In this document: positions 1 to 8,134 of the stretch, in pieces
How positions within the stretch are numbered: position 1 is the first letter of the stretch
How the letters are laid out: every line of letters begins with the position of its first letter
The notes under the pieces: model-generated
What the model was told of the DNA's origin: nothing
The model's database searches: none
Seen by the model: the letters and a program-made list of their open reading frames with translations, nothing else
Origin: Adhaeribacter rhizoryzae
GTDB lineage: Bacteria > Bacteroidota > Bacteroidia > Cytophagales > Hymenobacteraceae
NCBI RefSeq assembly: GCF_008629685.1
Contig: NZ_VWSF01000001.1
Coordinates: 620,001 to 684,000, forward strand
Direction: 5' to 3'
DNA length: 64,000 bases
Translations under genes and position numbers: made by a program

Positions 1-519
1 AGTGTAGATTACCCAAACCTGGAAAGTGCTTCCAACTCGCCGCTGGCCCAGGAATTATTTAATTTTGATTATGTATCGCGGGTATTTATTGCCAGCAACT
101 TTGTAACGGTTACCAAAAACACCGATATTCAGTGGGTGCAATTAATTCCGGAACTGCGTAATTTTATTAAATCTTACGTAGAAGCGGGCGGACCAATATT
201 TTTACAGGACCCAGCCGCCGAACAGGTGCAAGCCAATAACAATGCTACCGCCGAGTTAACCGGTGAAGATGCTGTTATTTCGCAAAAAGTAATTGATTTA
301 CTGGAAAATTATGTACGCCCGGCCGTAGAGCAAGATGGTGGTAATATTACTTTTAAATCGTATAACCAGGGAGTAGTTACTGTGAATCTGCAAGGTTCGT
401 GCAGCGGCTGTCCATCGGCTACTATTACCTTAAAATCAGGTATCGAAAATTTATTAAAGCGGATGGTACCCGAAGTAACCGAAGTTGTTGCCGAAGGCGT
501 AACCGATTTTGGTTATTAA
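1..519 (+). CDS. Nfu/NifU-type Fe-S cluster scaffold protein (5' truncated by window)
   Basis: The reading frame is open from base 1, so the start lies outside the window; the GTG at 136 is internal. About 172 residues are visible. The first part (about residues 1-60, with NFVTVTKN and WVQLIPELRNFI) resembles the Nfu N-terminal domain. The last 80 residues are a NifU C-terminal domain with the cluster-binding motif GSCSGCPSAT (CxxC) and EQDGGNI upstream of it. Family role: assembles and delivers Fe-S clusters to apoproteins in the cytoplasm. A linker rich in Ala and Asn joins the two domains. The gene ends just before a strong terminator, so it is the last gene of its transcript. Family assignment is secure; the exact partner system (SUF or ISC) cannot be told from here. 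Confidence 0.93.
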   Translation, partial: SVDYPNLESASNSPLAQELFNFDYVSRVFIASNFVTVTKNTDIQWVQLIPELRNFIKSYVEAGGPIFLQDPAAEQVQANNNATAELTGEDAVISQKVIDLLENYVRPAVEQDGGNITFKSYNQGVVTVNLQGSCSGCPSATITLKSGIENLLKRMVPEVTEVVAEGVTDFGY

Positions 520-556
520 TTTACCAAAAGAATTCTGTTAAGGAATATTTATAAAA

Positions 557-595
557 GCAAAAGCCCGGTTCAATTGAGCCGGGCTTTTGCTTTTT
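557..595 (+). terminator. Rho-independent terminator after nfu
   Basis: A 12-bp perfect stem (557-568 with 579-590, GCAAAAGCCCGG / CCGGGCTTTTGC) has a short loop and is followed by a T-run. It lies 37 bases after the nfu stop. Confidence 0.9.
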
Positions 596-746
596 ACAAG
601 CTTTTACCTACCGCTTTAAACACGCCTTAATTATTACGTTGCATTGTTGCCGGATAAATGCGCTCTCCATTATTAGCGAGAGATAAATGCCGCTAGATTT
701 TTTCTGAATATTTTAAGCGCCAATAAAGTCAATTCGGGTTATCTGT

Positions 747-754
747 TATCTTTG
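747..754 (+). promoter_or_regulatory. -7 promoter box TATCTTTG, 6 nt before an ATG
   Basis: This is a perfect match to the Bacteroidetes -7 consensus TAnnTTTG. The ATG at 761 follows after only six bases, so initiation about 5-7 nt downstream would give a leaderless or near-leaderless mRNA. No convincing -33 TTG is visible. Confidence 0.55.
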
Positions 755-760
755 CTACGC

Positions 761-1129
761 ATGCAAATTAAGCGTAAAATATCGGTTAGGACTCGGGTGA
801 CATTATCTGGCTTAGTCTTGTTTTATTTGCTCGCAACTGCTTTAAGGTTTTACACGCCATTCAAACCAATTAATTCCCCTGAGGTCAGTTCAAAATGGGT
901 TGCAGCGCGTGGGTTGCCGGCAAAACAGCCTTTGCTTTTGCAGGAAGCTGCTATCGCAAACACTATTATTTTCGGAATTAATTCGGTAAATGAAACTTGG
1001 GGGCTGCCGGCAATATTTTCTGCTAAAATATTGCCGTTTATTTCCAGGCCAATATTCTTGCATAAAGTTAATTTCTTTTTAGCCAGCCGGTTGCTATTTC
1101 GGGCGCGGGAATTACCTAATGGCCCCTAA
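761..1129 (+). CDS. Small orphan exported/membrane protein (tail ELPNGP)
   Basis: I do not recognise this 122-residue protein. The N-terminus is basic (MQIKRKISVRTR) and is followed by a hydrophobic segment (about residues 13-27), a signal anchor or signal peptide. The rest is hydrophobic and aromatic with Arg patches, and it ends ASRLLFRARELPNGP. The same plan recurs at 4722-5138 (tail SIQPNAP) and 11288-11653 (tail TIQVNAP): N-terminal membrane segment, variable middle, an F/R-rich stretch, and a final N[AG]P. ATG 761 is preferred to the in-frame TTG 752 because the TTG lies inside the -7 promoter box. The gene stands alone between a terminator and the permease gene. Function unknown; whether it is translated is likely but unproven. 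Confidence 0.55.
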   Translation: MQIKRKISVRTRVTLSGLVLFYLLATALRFYTPFKPINSPEVSSKWVAARGLPAKQPLLLQEAAIANTIIFGINSVNETWGLPAIFSAKILPFISRPIFLHKVNFFLASRLLFRARELPNGP

Positions 1130-1341
1130 TTTTTCCTGACAGATGTTACAGCCAGGTACGCTATCTGTTTTAATTTTAAGCTTTAACTAAGCAAAATTCA
1201 GGAAATAATTCTTTTTCTTTTAATTCAGATGCAATCCCGCTTTATTTGTTATTGGCTGCAATATTTTAGTCATAATTAATCTTAAAAAGCTCTTAATTTA
1301 ACTTGTTTCTACTATCAAATTAACATTTACAACACACACGA

Positions 1342-2916
1342 ATGGCTTCTAAACTATTTGCCAGAAAATCGATTACAAAACTAATACAGGAAGCCGAAGG
1401 GGGCATGACCGACGGCCACGGTGGGCATACCCTTAAACGCACCTTATCGGCAACTAACCTGGTTATGCTGGGAATTGGGGCCATTATTGGTACCGGCATT
1501 TTTGTGCTAACTGGCAGTGCCGCGGCCCAGTTTGCTGGTCCGGGCTTGGTGCTTTCCTTTATTATTGCGGGTATTGGTTGCGCCTTTGCCGGCTTATGCT
1601 ACGCCGAATTTGCTTCTATGATTCCGATTGCCGGTTCGGCTTATACTTACGGCTATGCTACGCTGGGCGAGCTGGTGGCCTGGATTATTGGCTGGGATTT
1701 AATTCTGGAATATATGTTTGGTGCCGCTACCGTGGCTGTAGGCTGGAGTGGTTACGTGGTAAGTTTTCTGCGCGATTTAGGTATTAATATTCCGCCCATG
1801 TGGTGGAATGCGCCCGGTATAGAATTAGTGCAGGACCCTAAATCGCAGGCCTGGTTGCAGGTTTCGGATCAGCTTGCCCAAACGTACAGCAGCCAGGGCC
1901 TGGATATTGCTACTTTGCCCCATGCTACCGGCGTTTTTAACCTGGTGGCCGCCGGCGCTATCCTGGTTATAACGGTTATTTTAATAATTGGAATTCAGGA
2001 ATCGGCTAAGTTTAACAACTTTATTGTTTTCATTAAATTATTTGTAGTGCTGGCCTTTATTTTGGCGGGTGGCTATTTTATTTTCCGGAACCCAGGTTTG
2101 GCTGCCGATAACTGGACACCATTTGTGCCGGAAAATACCGGCGAATTTGGCCATTACGGCTGGAGCGGTATCTTAAGGGCCGCCGGGGTTATTTTCTTTG
2201 CTTACATTGGTTTTGATGCGGTAAGTACAGCCGCCCAGGAAGCTAAAAATCCGCAGCGCGATATGCCCATTGGTATTTTGGGTTCGCTGGTACTTTGCAC
2301 CGTTTTGTATATTCTGGTGTCGGGCATTTTAACCGGTTTGGTAGATTACCGCAAACTAAACGTGGCGGAACCTATTGCCCTGGGCATTGAAGCAACCGGC
2401 TATAATATTTTAAGCGATTTAATTAAAATTGGCGCTATTGCGGGCTTAAGTTCGGTTATGCTGGTTATGTTATTAGGGCAGCCGCGTATTTTCTTCTCTA
2501 TGTCGCGCGACGGCTTAATTCCACCGTTTTTTGGTAAAGTGCATCCCCGTTTTAAAACGCCTTATATCAGTTCTATTTTAATTGGCGTTGTGTGTGCCAT
2601 TACGGCGGGCGCGTTGCCCATTGCCCAATTAGGCGAAATGACTTCTATTGGTACCTTGCTGGCTTTTGTAATTGTGTGCGGTGGTGTGTGGTACATGCGG
2701 GTACACGAACCAGACCGGCCCCGACCTTTCCGGACACCTTTGGTGCCTTTGGTGCCAATTTTAGGTATTGTGGTTTGTCTGGCTATGATGGCCGGTTTAA
2801 ATATTCATACCTGGTACCGGTTACTGGGCTGGTTGGCCATTGGTTTGGTAGTTTACTTCGTGTACAGCCGGCACCATAGTAAGTTAAACAAGAAAGAAGA
2901 TACCAAAGTCCTTTAG
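1342..2916 (+). CDS. APC-superfamily amino acid permease
   Basis: This 524-residue integral inner-membrane protein has about 12 hydrophobic segments and a hydrophilic N-terminal tail of about 35 residues. The first helix carries the APC unwound-helix motif GIGAIIGTG (residues 44-52), which in this superfamily contacts the substrate amino and carboxyl groups. Further conserved signatures are FFAYIGFDAVSTAAQEAKNP in the sixth helix region and PRIFFSMSRDGLIP. The length and C-terminal pattern (PFRTPLVPLVPILG) fit the cationic amino acid transporter/YfnA branch, a proton- or Na+-coupled amino acid importer; the substrate is not determinable from sequence. It has its own upstream region of about 210 bases and is followed after 95 bases by the aldehyde dehydrogenase gene, possibly co-transcribed. 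Confidence 0.92.
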   Translation: MASKLFARKSITKLIQEAEGGMTDGHGGHTLKRTLSATNLVMLGIGAIIGTGIFVLTGSAAAQFAGPGLVLSFIIAGIGCAFAGLCYAEFASMIPIAGSAYTYGYATLGELVAWIIGWDLILEYMFGAATVAVGWSGYVVSFLRDLGINIPPMWWNAPGIELVQDPKSQAWLQVSDQLAQTYSSQGLDIATLPHATGVFNLVAAGAILVITVILIIGIQESAKFNNFIVFIKLFVVLAFILAGGYFIFRNPGLAADNWTPFVPENTGEFGHYGWSGILRAAGVIFFAYIGFDAVSTAAQEAKNPQRDMPIGILGSLVLCTVLYILVSGILTGLVDYRKLNVAEPIALGIEATGYNILSDLIKIGAIAGLSSVMLVMLLGQPRIFFSMSRDGLIPPFFGKVHPRFKTPYISSILIGVVCAITAGALPIAQLGEMTSIGTLLAFVIVCGGVWYMRVHEPDRPRPFRTPLVPLVPILGIVVCLAMMAGLNIHTWYRLLGWLAIGLVVYFVYSRHHSKLNKKEDTKVL

Positions 2917-3011
2917 GCATCCATCACAAAACAATTATCTGGGCGGGTTTAACTTAACTGTTAACCTGCTTCTGAATATTTTGCTTAAGCATTAAACTAA
3001 AATGAATTATA

Positions 3012-4547
3012 ATGGCGAAAGTTATTTTACCCGAAGCCGAATGGCAGGTTTTGCTGAACAAAGCTAAAAGTGTTACGCCCGAAATATTTGACAACGAAGG
3101 TCGGGTTTTAAATTTAATTGCCGGCGAATGGAAAAATCATGGCCGGGGAAAACCTTATTTTTCGAGTATTGATGGTACCGAGTTAGGTAAATTACCCATG
3201 CTTAGCCTGCACGAGGGCTACCAGGCCGTAAAAGCGGCTGCCGCCGAGTACGATGCCTGGCAAAAAGTAAGTTTAGATAACCGCAAAGATAAAGTAAAAG
3301 CCTGTCTGGATTTATTAAGGGAAAACAGCCAGTTACTGGCTTACCTGCTAACCTGGGAAATTGGCAAGCCCTTTCACCAATCTATGGTAAGCGTAGACCG
3401 CTGCATTACCGGGGTAGAGTGGTATTTAGAAAATATTGATGAAATGCTGAACGGCCGCAAACCTTTGGGCTTAATCAGCAATATTGCTTCCTGGAATTAC
3501 CCCATGAGCGTATTGATGCACGCCATGCTGGTACAAGCCTTAGCGGGTAATTCGGTTATTGCTAAAACACCAACCGATGGCGGATTGTTTTCTTTGTCGG
3601 TGGCGTGTGCTTTGGCCCGGCGCTCCGGTATTCCGGTTTCGTTAATCAGTGGTTCGGGTGGAGAACTCAGCGATGCCCTGATTCATTGCCAGGAAGTAGC
3701 GGCGCTTTCTTACGTAGGTGGTAAAAGCCACGGCCGCGGTATAGCTTTAAGTTTATTAGATACCCACAAACGGCACATGCTGGAAATGGAAGGCGTTAAC
3801 GCCTACGGTATCTGGGATTATGATAACTGGCAGGATTTAGCCGGACAAATTAAAAAAGGATTTGAGTACGGTAAGCAACGTTGTACCGCTTATGTGCGTT
3901 GGGTGGTGCAGCGCGAATTATTTCCGAAATTTCTGGATACGTACATCCCGGTTATGAAATCGTTGAAAGTAGGTAACCCCTTGCTGGTAGAAGAAGGCCA
4001 AACCGAGTTGCCGAAACTGGATATTGGCCCATTAATTAATACCGCTAAAGTAGAGGAACTCCGTGGTTATTACGGCGATGCCTTGAGTAAAGGCGCTATT
4101 GGGTTATACAAAGGTGAACTCGACGAAAACATGTTTACGCCCAACCAGGATATTTCGGCGTATTTTGCCCCAGCCACCTTGCTTAATGTTTCCAGGGGCA
4201 GCCACCTGTACTATAATGAACCTTTCGGACCTTTAGATACTATTCAGGTAGTAGACAGTGTAGACGAAATGATTGCCGAAATGAATGTTTCTAACGGTAA
4301 CCTGGTGTCTTCGATTGCTACCGATAACAAAGTAGTAGCCGATCGGATGGCTTCGGAGTTGCGCTCGTTTAAAGTAGGTATAAATAAAGTAAGAAGCCGG
4401 GGCGATAAAGAAGAAACTTTTGGCGGCTTAGGCCAAAGCTGGAAAGGCTGCTTTGTAGGAGGTAAATATTTGGTTTATGCCGTTACCCAAGGTCCTGCGC
4501 ATGAAAAATTACCAGGCAATTTCCCGGATTATACATTACTGCCTTAA
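3012..4547 (+). CDS. Aldehyde dehydrogenase family protein
   Basis: This 511-residue NAD(P)-dependent aldehyde dehydrogenase-superfamily protein oxidises an aldehyde to acid or acyl-CoA in the cytoplasm. The catalytic set is present: Asn162 in SWNYPMSV, the general-base Glu258 in LEMEGVN (the family consensus is ELGGKN, so this motif is diverged), and nucleophile Cys291 in GKQRCTAYVR. The 33-residue Glu-Cys spacing is normal. The C-terminal YNEPFGPL and SFKVGINKVRSRG segments replace the usual EIFGPV and G.v.iN motifs, which points to an unusual subfamily rather than a classical betaine or aldehyde dehydrogenase. Start ATG 3012 gives a full-length domain. A strong terminator follows. The substrate is unknown; the neighbouring permease suggests amino-acid-derived aldehydes, but that is inference. 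Confidence 0.88.
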   Translation: MAKVILPEAEWQVLLNKAKSVTPEIFDNEGRVLNLIAGEWKNHGRGKPYFSSIDGTELGKLPMLSLHEGYQAVKAAAAEYDAWQKVSLDNRKDKVKACLDLLRENSQLLAYLLTWEIGKPFHQSMVSVDRCITGVEWYLENIDEMLNGRKPLGLISNIASWNYPMSVLMHAMLVQALAGNSVIAKTPTDGGLFSLSVACALARRSGIPVSLISGSGGELSDALIHCQEVAALSYVGGKSHGRGIALSLLDTHKRHMLEMEGVNAYGIWDYDNWQDLAGQIKKGFEYGKQRCTAYVRWVVQRELFPKFLDTYIPVMKSLKVGNPLLVEEGQTELPKLDIGPLINTAKVEELRGYYGDALSKGAIGLYKGELDENMFTPNQDISAYFAPATLLNVSRGSHLYYNEPFGPLDTIQVVDSVDEMIAEMNVSNGNLVSSIATDNKVVADRMASELRSFKVGINKVRSRGDKEETFGGLGQSWKGCFVGGKYLVYAVTQGPAHEKLPGNFPDYTLLP

Positions 4548-4575
4548 TATTTATCAGGTAAAAATTTAAATAATT

Positions 4576-4614
4576 GGCAGGCAAGAAATTTAATTCTTGC
4601 CTGCCTTTTTTCTT
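4576..4614 (+). terminator. Rho-independent terminator after aldehyde dehydrogenase gene
   Basis: A 12-bp perfect stem (4576-4587 with 4594-4605, GGCAGGCAAGAA / TTCTTGCCTGCC) with a 6-nt loop is followed by a T-run at 4606-4614. Confidence 0.93.
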
Positions 4615-4698
4615 TAAAATAAAGGAAATTTACCGGCATAGCTGGCTAAAGTAACAGACCGAAGGGTTTATCCCTTTTTATTTTTTAGGTAAAAAAAT

Positions 4699-4706
4699 TA
4701 TCTTTG
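4699..4706 (+). promoter_or_regulatory. -7 promoter box TATCTTTG
   Basis: This is a perfect TAnnTTTG match, identical in sequence to the box at 747. The start codon at 4722 is 15 bases further on, so the leader would be about 8-10 nt. An out-of-frame ATG at 4715 lies nearer. Confidence 0.5.
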
Positions 4707-4721
4707 TTGTAATAATGCCTG

Positions 4722-5138
4722 ATGCCTAAAAAAACTACAATAACTATATTTGGACTCTCCCGACACCTTGCCTTAGTTGTAGTTATTCTTTGTACGCTTT
4801 TATTTTCTTTAAACAAGGCGTGGGCCTTTTCGGCACAAACTCCTGGTTGCGCCACTGCTGCTAACTGCTTTAAAAAGCCGGCTGTTCCTGGTAAAGCAAA
4901 AGGTGTAAAAGGTAAAACTACGTTTGCAAAAGTTCTTCAAAAACGAATAGCCTTAGAAGGTATCATTCCTTCTATTCACATAACTTTTCAGCACCAAATA
5001 ACTGCCTGGCAGGAATTTAATTTACTCTACTTTTTTGTTCCGCAAAAGCAGCTGATTTCGGGTTATTTAGCCCGGTCGCCCGGTTTAAGTTTTATTTTCC
5101 GTATTTTTCCAGTCAGCATTCAGCCGAACGCTCCTTAG
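4722..5138 (+). CDS. Small orphan exported protein (tail SIQPNAP)
   Basis: This 138-residue protein is of no family I recognise. A clear signal peptide is visible: basic start (MPKKTT), hydrophobic core at about residues 16-29, and a signal peptidase I site after AWA (about residue 35). The mature part has two Cys (GCATAANCF), a Lys-rich stretch, then a hydrophobic and aromatic C-terminus with SFIFRIFPVSIQPNAP. That tail resembles TTIQVNAP of the protein at 11288-11653 and ELPNGP of the one at 761-1129; its SFIFRI also resembles SFLFRL at the end of the protein at 14894-15310. It lies alone between the aldehyde dehydrogenase terminator and the antiporter gene, with its own -7 box. The likely location is periplasm or outer face. 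Confidence 0.6.
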   Translation: MPKKTTITIFGLSRHLALVVVILCTLLFSLNKAWAFSAQTPGCATAANCFKKPAVPGKAKGVKGKTTFAKVLQKRIALEGIIPSIHITFQHQITAWQEFNLLYFFVPQKQLISGYLARSPGLSFIFRIFPVSIQPNAP

Positions 5139-5283
5139 TATGCGCGCCTTCTATTTATTTAAATATTCTGCCTAACCTTATCTGTCAGTATTAGTACTTT
5201 TGGCAGGTAGCTGTTTAGGGATTATCAGGGGTAAATTTTATAAAAATATTACTCCGGTAATCACCAATAATTAATTTTTATTT

Positions 5284-7515
5284 ATGACACATGTTCCTCA
5301 ACTTATAATTGATCTGGCCTTTATACTGGGAGCGGCGGGGGTTACTACCTTGCTGTTTAAATGGTTAAAGCAACCTTTGGTTTTAGGTTATATTATTGCG
5401 GGCTTACTCGTTGGGCCAAACTTTCCTTTTATTCCTTCTATTGCCGAAGTAGAATCTATCCAGATTTGGGCCGAGATTGGTGTTATTTTCCTGCTTTTTA
5501 GTCTGGGTCTGGAATTTAGTTTTAAAAAATTAGCCAAAGTAGGTGGTACCGCCTCCATTACCGCTATTACCGAAGTGGTGGGTATGTTATTGCTGGGCTA
5601 TGTAACGGGGCAAATATTAGGCTGGTCCTTTATGGATAGTATTTTTCTGGGCGGTATTCTGTCTATTTCGTCTACTACCATTATTATCCGGGCCTTTGAT
5701 GAGTTAGGGGTTAAAAGCCAGAAGTTTGCCGGTATTGTATTTGGTATTCTGGTAGTAGAAGATTTGGTAGCCATTTTGTTGTTGGTATTATTAACTACCG
5801 TTGCGGTTAGCCAGCAATTTGGCGGTGCTGCCATGTTAACTTCGGTTGTTAAACTGGCGTTTTTTCTTTCGGTCTGGTTTTTAGGCGGTATTTACCTGAT
5901 TCCTACATTTCTGCGGAAATCTAAAAAATTAATGAATGAAGAAACGTTGCTGGTGGTATCAGTAGCCCTTTGTTTGCTAATGGTAGTGCTGGCAACCAAT
6001 GCCGGTTTTTCACCGGCTTTAGGAGCTTTTATTATGGGTTCTATTTTGGCCGAAACTGTTTATGCCGAAAAAATTGAGCATTTAACCAAATCGGTGAAAG
6101 AGCTTTTTGGCGCGGTATTTTTTGTGTCGGTTGGTATGCTAATCGATCCGAAAATGTTAGTAGAATATGCCGGCCCCGTATTTTTAATTACGTTTATTAC
6201 TATTTTTGGCAAAGCTGTTACCAGTAGCGTAGGTGCGTTGGTTTCGGGGCAACCTTTAAAGCAATCTATTCAAACGGGGCTTAGCCTGGCCCAAATCGGC
6301 GAATTTTCTTTTATTATAGCTACGTTGGGGGTAACCCTAAAAGTAACCAGCGACTTTTTATATCCTATTGCCGTAGCGGTTTCGGCTCTTACTACTTTTA
6401 CCACGCCTTTCCTGATTCGTTTTTCTGAACCTTTTTATTATTGGCTGGAAAAACGTCTGCCCGAAAGCTGGCGAAAATTCTTAACCAATTATTCTTCCGG
6501 GGCCCAAACCATTAGCAACGTTAGTGATTGGCAGGTAGTTTTGCGCTCTTTTGCGCAGCCTATTATTACCAACTCGGTGGTGTTAATCAGTATTTTGCTT
6601 GTTAGTACTCGGTTCTTATACCCTTTTATAGCCGAAACCATTGAGGCGGAACGTTGGGCACGGGTGTTAACTGCTTTTATTTCTTTAACCTTCATGGCGC
6701 CGTTTATTTATGCTTTAGCCATAAAAAGAGTTAAGAACCGGGCTTACTCCCGGCTATGGCAAAATAAAAAATATACCCGCGGGCCTTTATTGGCCTTAGA
6801 AATCGGACGTATTTTACTGGCTTTATTTTCTGTGCTTTTCCTGCTGGATTATCTGTTCTCGTACCAGATAGCCCTTGTTTTTGCGGTTGTTGTAATTGGC
6901 GTTATATTCCCGTTATTCCGGAAACGCATCCGGAATGCCTATGAACGAATTGAACACAGGTTTATGACCAACCTTAATGCCCGCGAAGCCGACAGTCCGG
7001 CTAAAAAACTTTTGCCCTGGGATGCGCATTTAGCCCATTTTCAGGTTAGTCCGGAGTCTGAGTATATTGGTAAAACTTTAGCCGAATTAGGTATCCGGGA
7101 AAAATTTGGGGTGAGTATTGCCCAAATAGAAAGAGGCCGCCTGACCATACCGGTTCCGCGGGGCGAGGAAAGATTATATCCGACAGATAAAATTACCGTA
7201 ATTGGCACCGATGAACAGCTCAGTAGCTTTAAGCCTTTTATTGAAGTAGCTAATCCGGAAGCAATTATTGCCGCTGCGCAGTCCGAAGTAGGGTTGCGGC
7301 AAGTTGTAGTGGATGCTAAATTTCCTTATTTGGGCAACACCATTCGGGCATCTGGTATCCGGGAAAAAACCAATGGATTAATTGTGGGTATTGAGCGGAA
7401 CGGCGAAAGAATTTTAAACCCAGATCCGGCAACTATCTTCGAAATTGGGGATATTGTGTGGCTGGCCGGTGAAAAACGGTTAATTCGCCAGGTAGAGCAG
7501 CCAACAGTAGTTTAA
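5284..7515 (+). CDS. CPA2 (Kef-type) cation:proton antiporter with tandem TrkA_C domains
   Basis: This 743-residue inner-membrane antiporter exchanges K+ or Na+ for H+ and serves pH and ion homeostasis. Residues about 5-385 form the Na+/H+ exchanger domain (about 12 helices, with KQPLVLGYIIAGLLVGP, SLGLEFSFKKL and FSPALGAFIMGS). A second membrane region (about 420-560) follows. The cytoplasmic C-terminus holds two TrkA_C (RCK_C) modules, at about 585-660 (GKTLAELGIREKFGVSIAQI and PTDKITVIGTDEQL) and 675-738 (GNTIRASGIREKTNGLIVGI and IGDIVWLAGEKRLI). No TrkA_N nucleotide-binding domain is present, unlike E. coli KefB/KefC, so ligand gating through NAD(H) or glutathione is not expected. It is monocistronic by context, with a gene-free repeat region after it. 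Confidence 0.9.
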   Translation: MTHVPQLIIDLAFILGAAGVTTLLFKWLKQPLVLGYIIAGLLVGPNFPFIPSIAEVESIQIWAEIGVIFLLFSLGLEFSFKKLAKVGGTASITAITEVVGMLLLGYVTGQILGWSFMDSIFLGGILSISSTTIIIRAFDELGVKSQKFAGIVFGILVVEDLVAILLLVLLTTVAVSQQFGGAAMLTSVVKLAFFLSVWFLGGIYLIPTFLRKSKKLMNEETLLVVSVALCLLMVVLATNAGFSPALGAFIMGSILAETVYAEKIEHLTKSVKELFGAVFFVSVGMLIDPKMLVEYAGPVFLITFITIFGKAVTSSVGALVSGQPLKQSIQTGLSLAQIGEFSFIIATLGVTLKVTSDFLYPIAVAVSALTTFTTPFLIRFSEPFYYWLEKRLPESWRKFLTNYSSGAQTISNVSDWQVVLRSFAQPIITNSVVLISILLVSTRFLYPFIAETIEAERWARVLTAFISLTFMAPFIYALAIKRVKNRAYSRLWQNKKYTRGPLLALEIGRILLALFSVLFLLDYLFSYQIALVFAVVVIGVIFPLFRKRIRNAYERIEHRFMTNLNAREADSPAKKLLPWDAHLAHFQVSPESEYIGKTLAELGIREKFGVSIAQIERGRLTIPVPRGEERLYPTDKITVIGTDEQLSSFKPFIEVANPEAIIAAAQSEVGLRQVVVDAKFPYLGNTIRASGIREKTNGLIVGIERNGERILNPDPATIFEIGDIVWLAGEKRLIRQVEQPTVV

Positions 7516-7633
7516 AAGCTTAGCAGCTGCTTATGCTAAAAGCAAGAACAGGTATTAAATTCTCGCAAGTTAATACCCCATAATAAATATTGTGTTCCAT
7601 AGCAGCCTAGCAAATAATATTTCCAACCCGTCT

Positions 7634-7755
7634 TTCTATAGAATTCGAAGAATTCCTAAAGAATCTTCTGCATAAGTTAAATAAACAGGTAATAAACCTC
7701 GTCTGAAATTTACCTGTTTATCCAGTTCATGCAGAAGATTCCTGTGGAATGACAG
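7634..7755. repeat. Nested palindromic intergenic element
   Basis: Two perfect nested inverted repeats are visible: 13 bp (7661-7673 GAATCTTCTGCAT with 7729-7741) enclosing 12 bp (7681-7692 ATAAACAGGTAA with 7710-7721). The RNA would fold into one long hairpin with an internal loop. The right flank continues as CCTGTGGAATGACAGG, which resembles the GAATGACA end of the palindromes at 24514-24595 and 63916-63997. Confidence 0.75.
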
Positions 7756-7819
7756 GAATAGGCTAGAATGATTTAAGTTCTCTCTATGGGTGCCCTTTTA
7801 TACTATTTAATTACCATCT

Positions 7820-7957
7820 TCCATAATCATAATATAAAAGTCTCCTGATTGCCATGCTGAAAGCATCTATTGTTTAGAAAGTAAGAGAGGTAATTTCCGC
7901 ATTACTGTCTTTTACCTGTAAGAACTTTTATGCAATAGATCTTTTCAAGATGACAAC
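7820..7957 (+). repeat. Dispersed intergenic repeat type 1, copy a
   Basis: About 137 bases match 53181-53314 at roughly four of five positions by eye, in the same orientation. The conserved core includes CATGCTGAAAGCATCTATTG near the left and CAATAGATCTTT plus AAGATGACAA near the right, which are imperfect inverted repeats of each other. No ORF is present. The rest of the 7516-8134 gap holds only the nested palindrome at 7634-7755 and a terminator. Confidence 0.85.
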
Positions 7958-8070
7958 TAGAAAGAATTATTATGGTAGATAAACAATACTATTCGATATG
8001 ATACAATTTGTATAACTCTTAAACCCAAACTCGGAACGTAATAATATATCAACTCTCTTGAACAAAAAAA

Positions 8071-8100
8071 GCCACCGAAACTAAGTTTCGGCGGCTTTTT
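8071..8100 (-). terminator. Terminator for secDF (bidirectional form)
   Basis: The stem GCCACCGAAACT / AGTTTCGGCGGC (8071-8082 with 8084-8095, one mismatch) is flanked by an A-run on the left (8063-8070) and a T-run on the right. On the minus strand it sits about 35 bases after the secDF stop. Confidence 0.85.
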
Positions 8101-8134
8101 ATTTAGCCTTTAATTAATAAAGTTTAACTAAGGT

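Noticed and set aside
752-760. TTG 752 as start of the small ORF
   Set aside because: It is part of the TATCTTTG promoter box, so it would not be transcribed.
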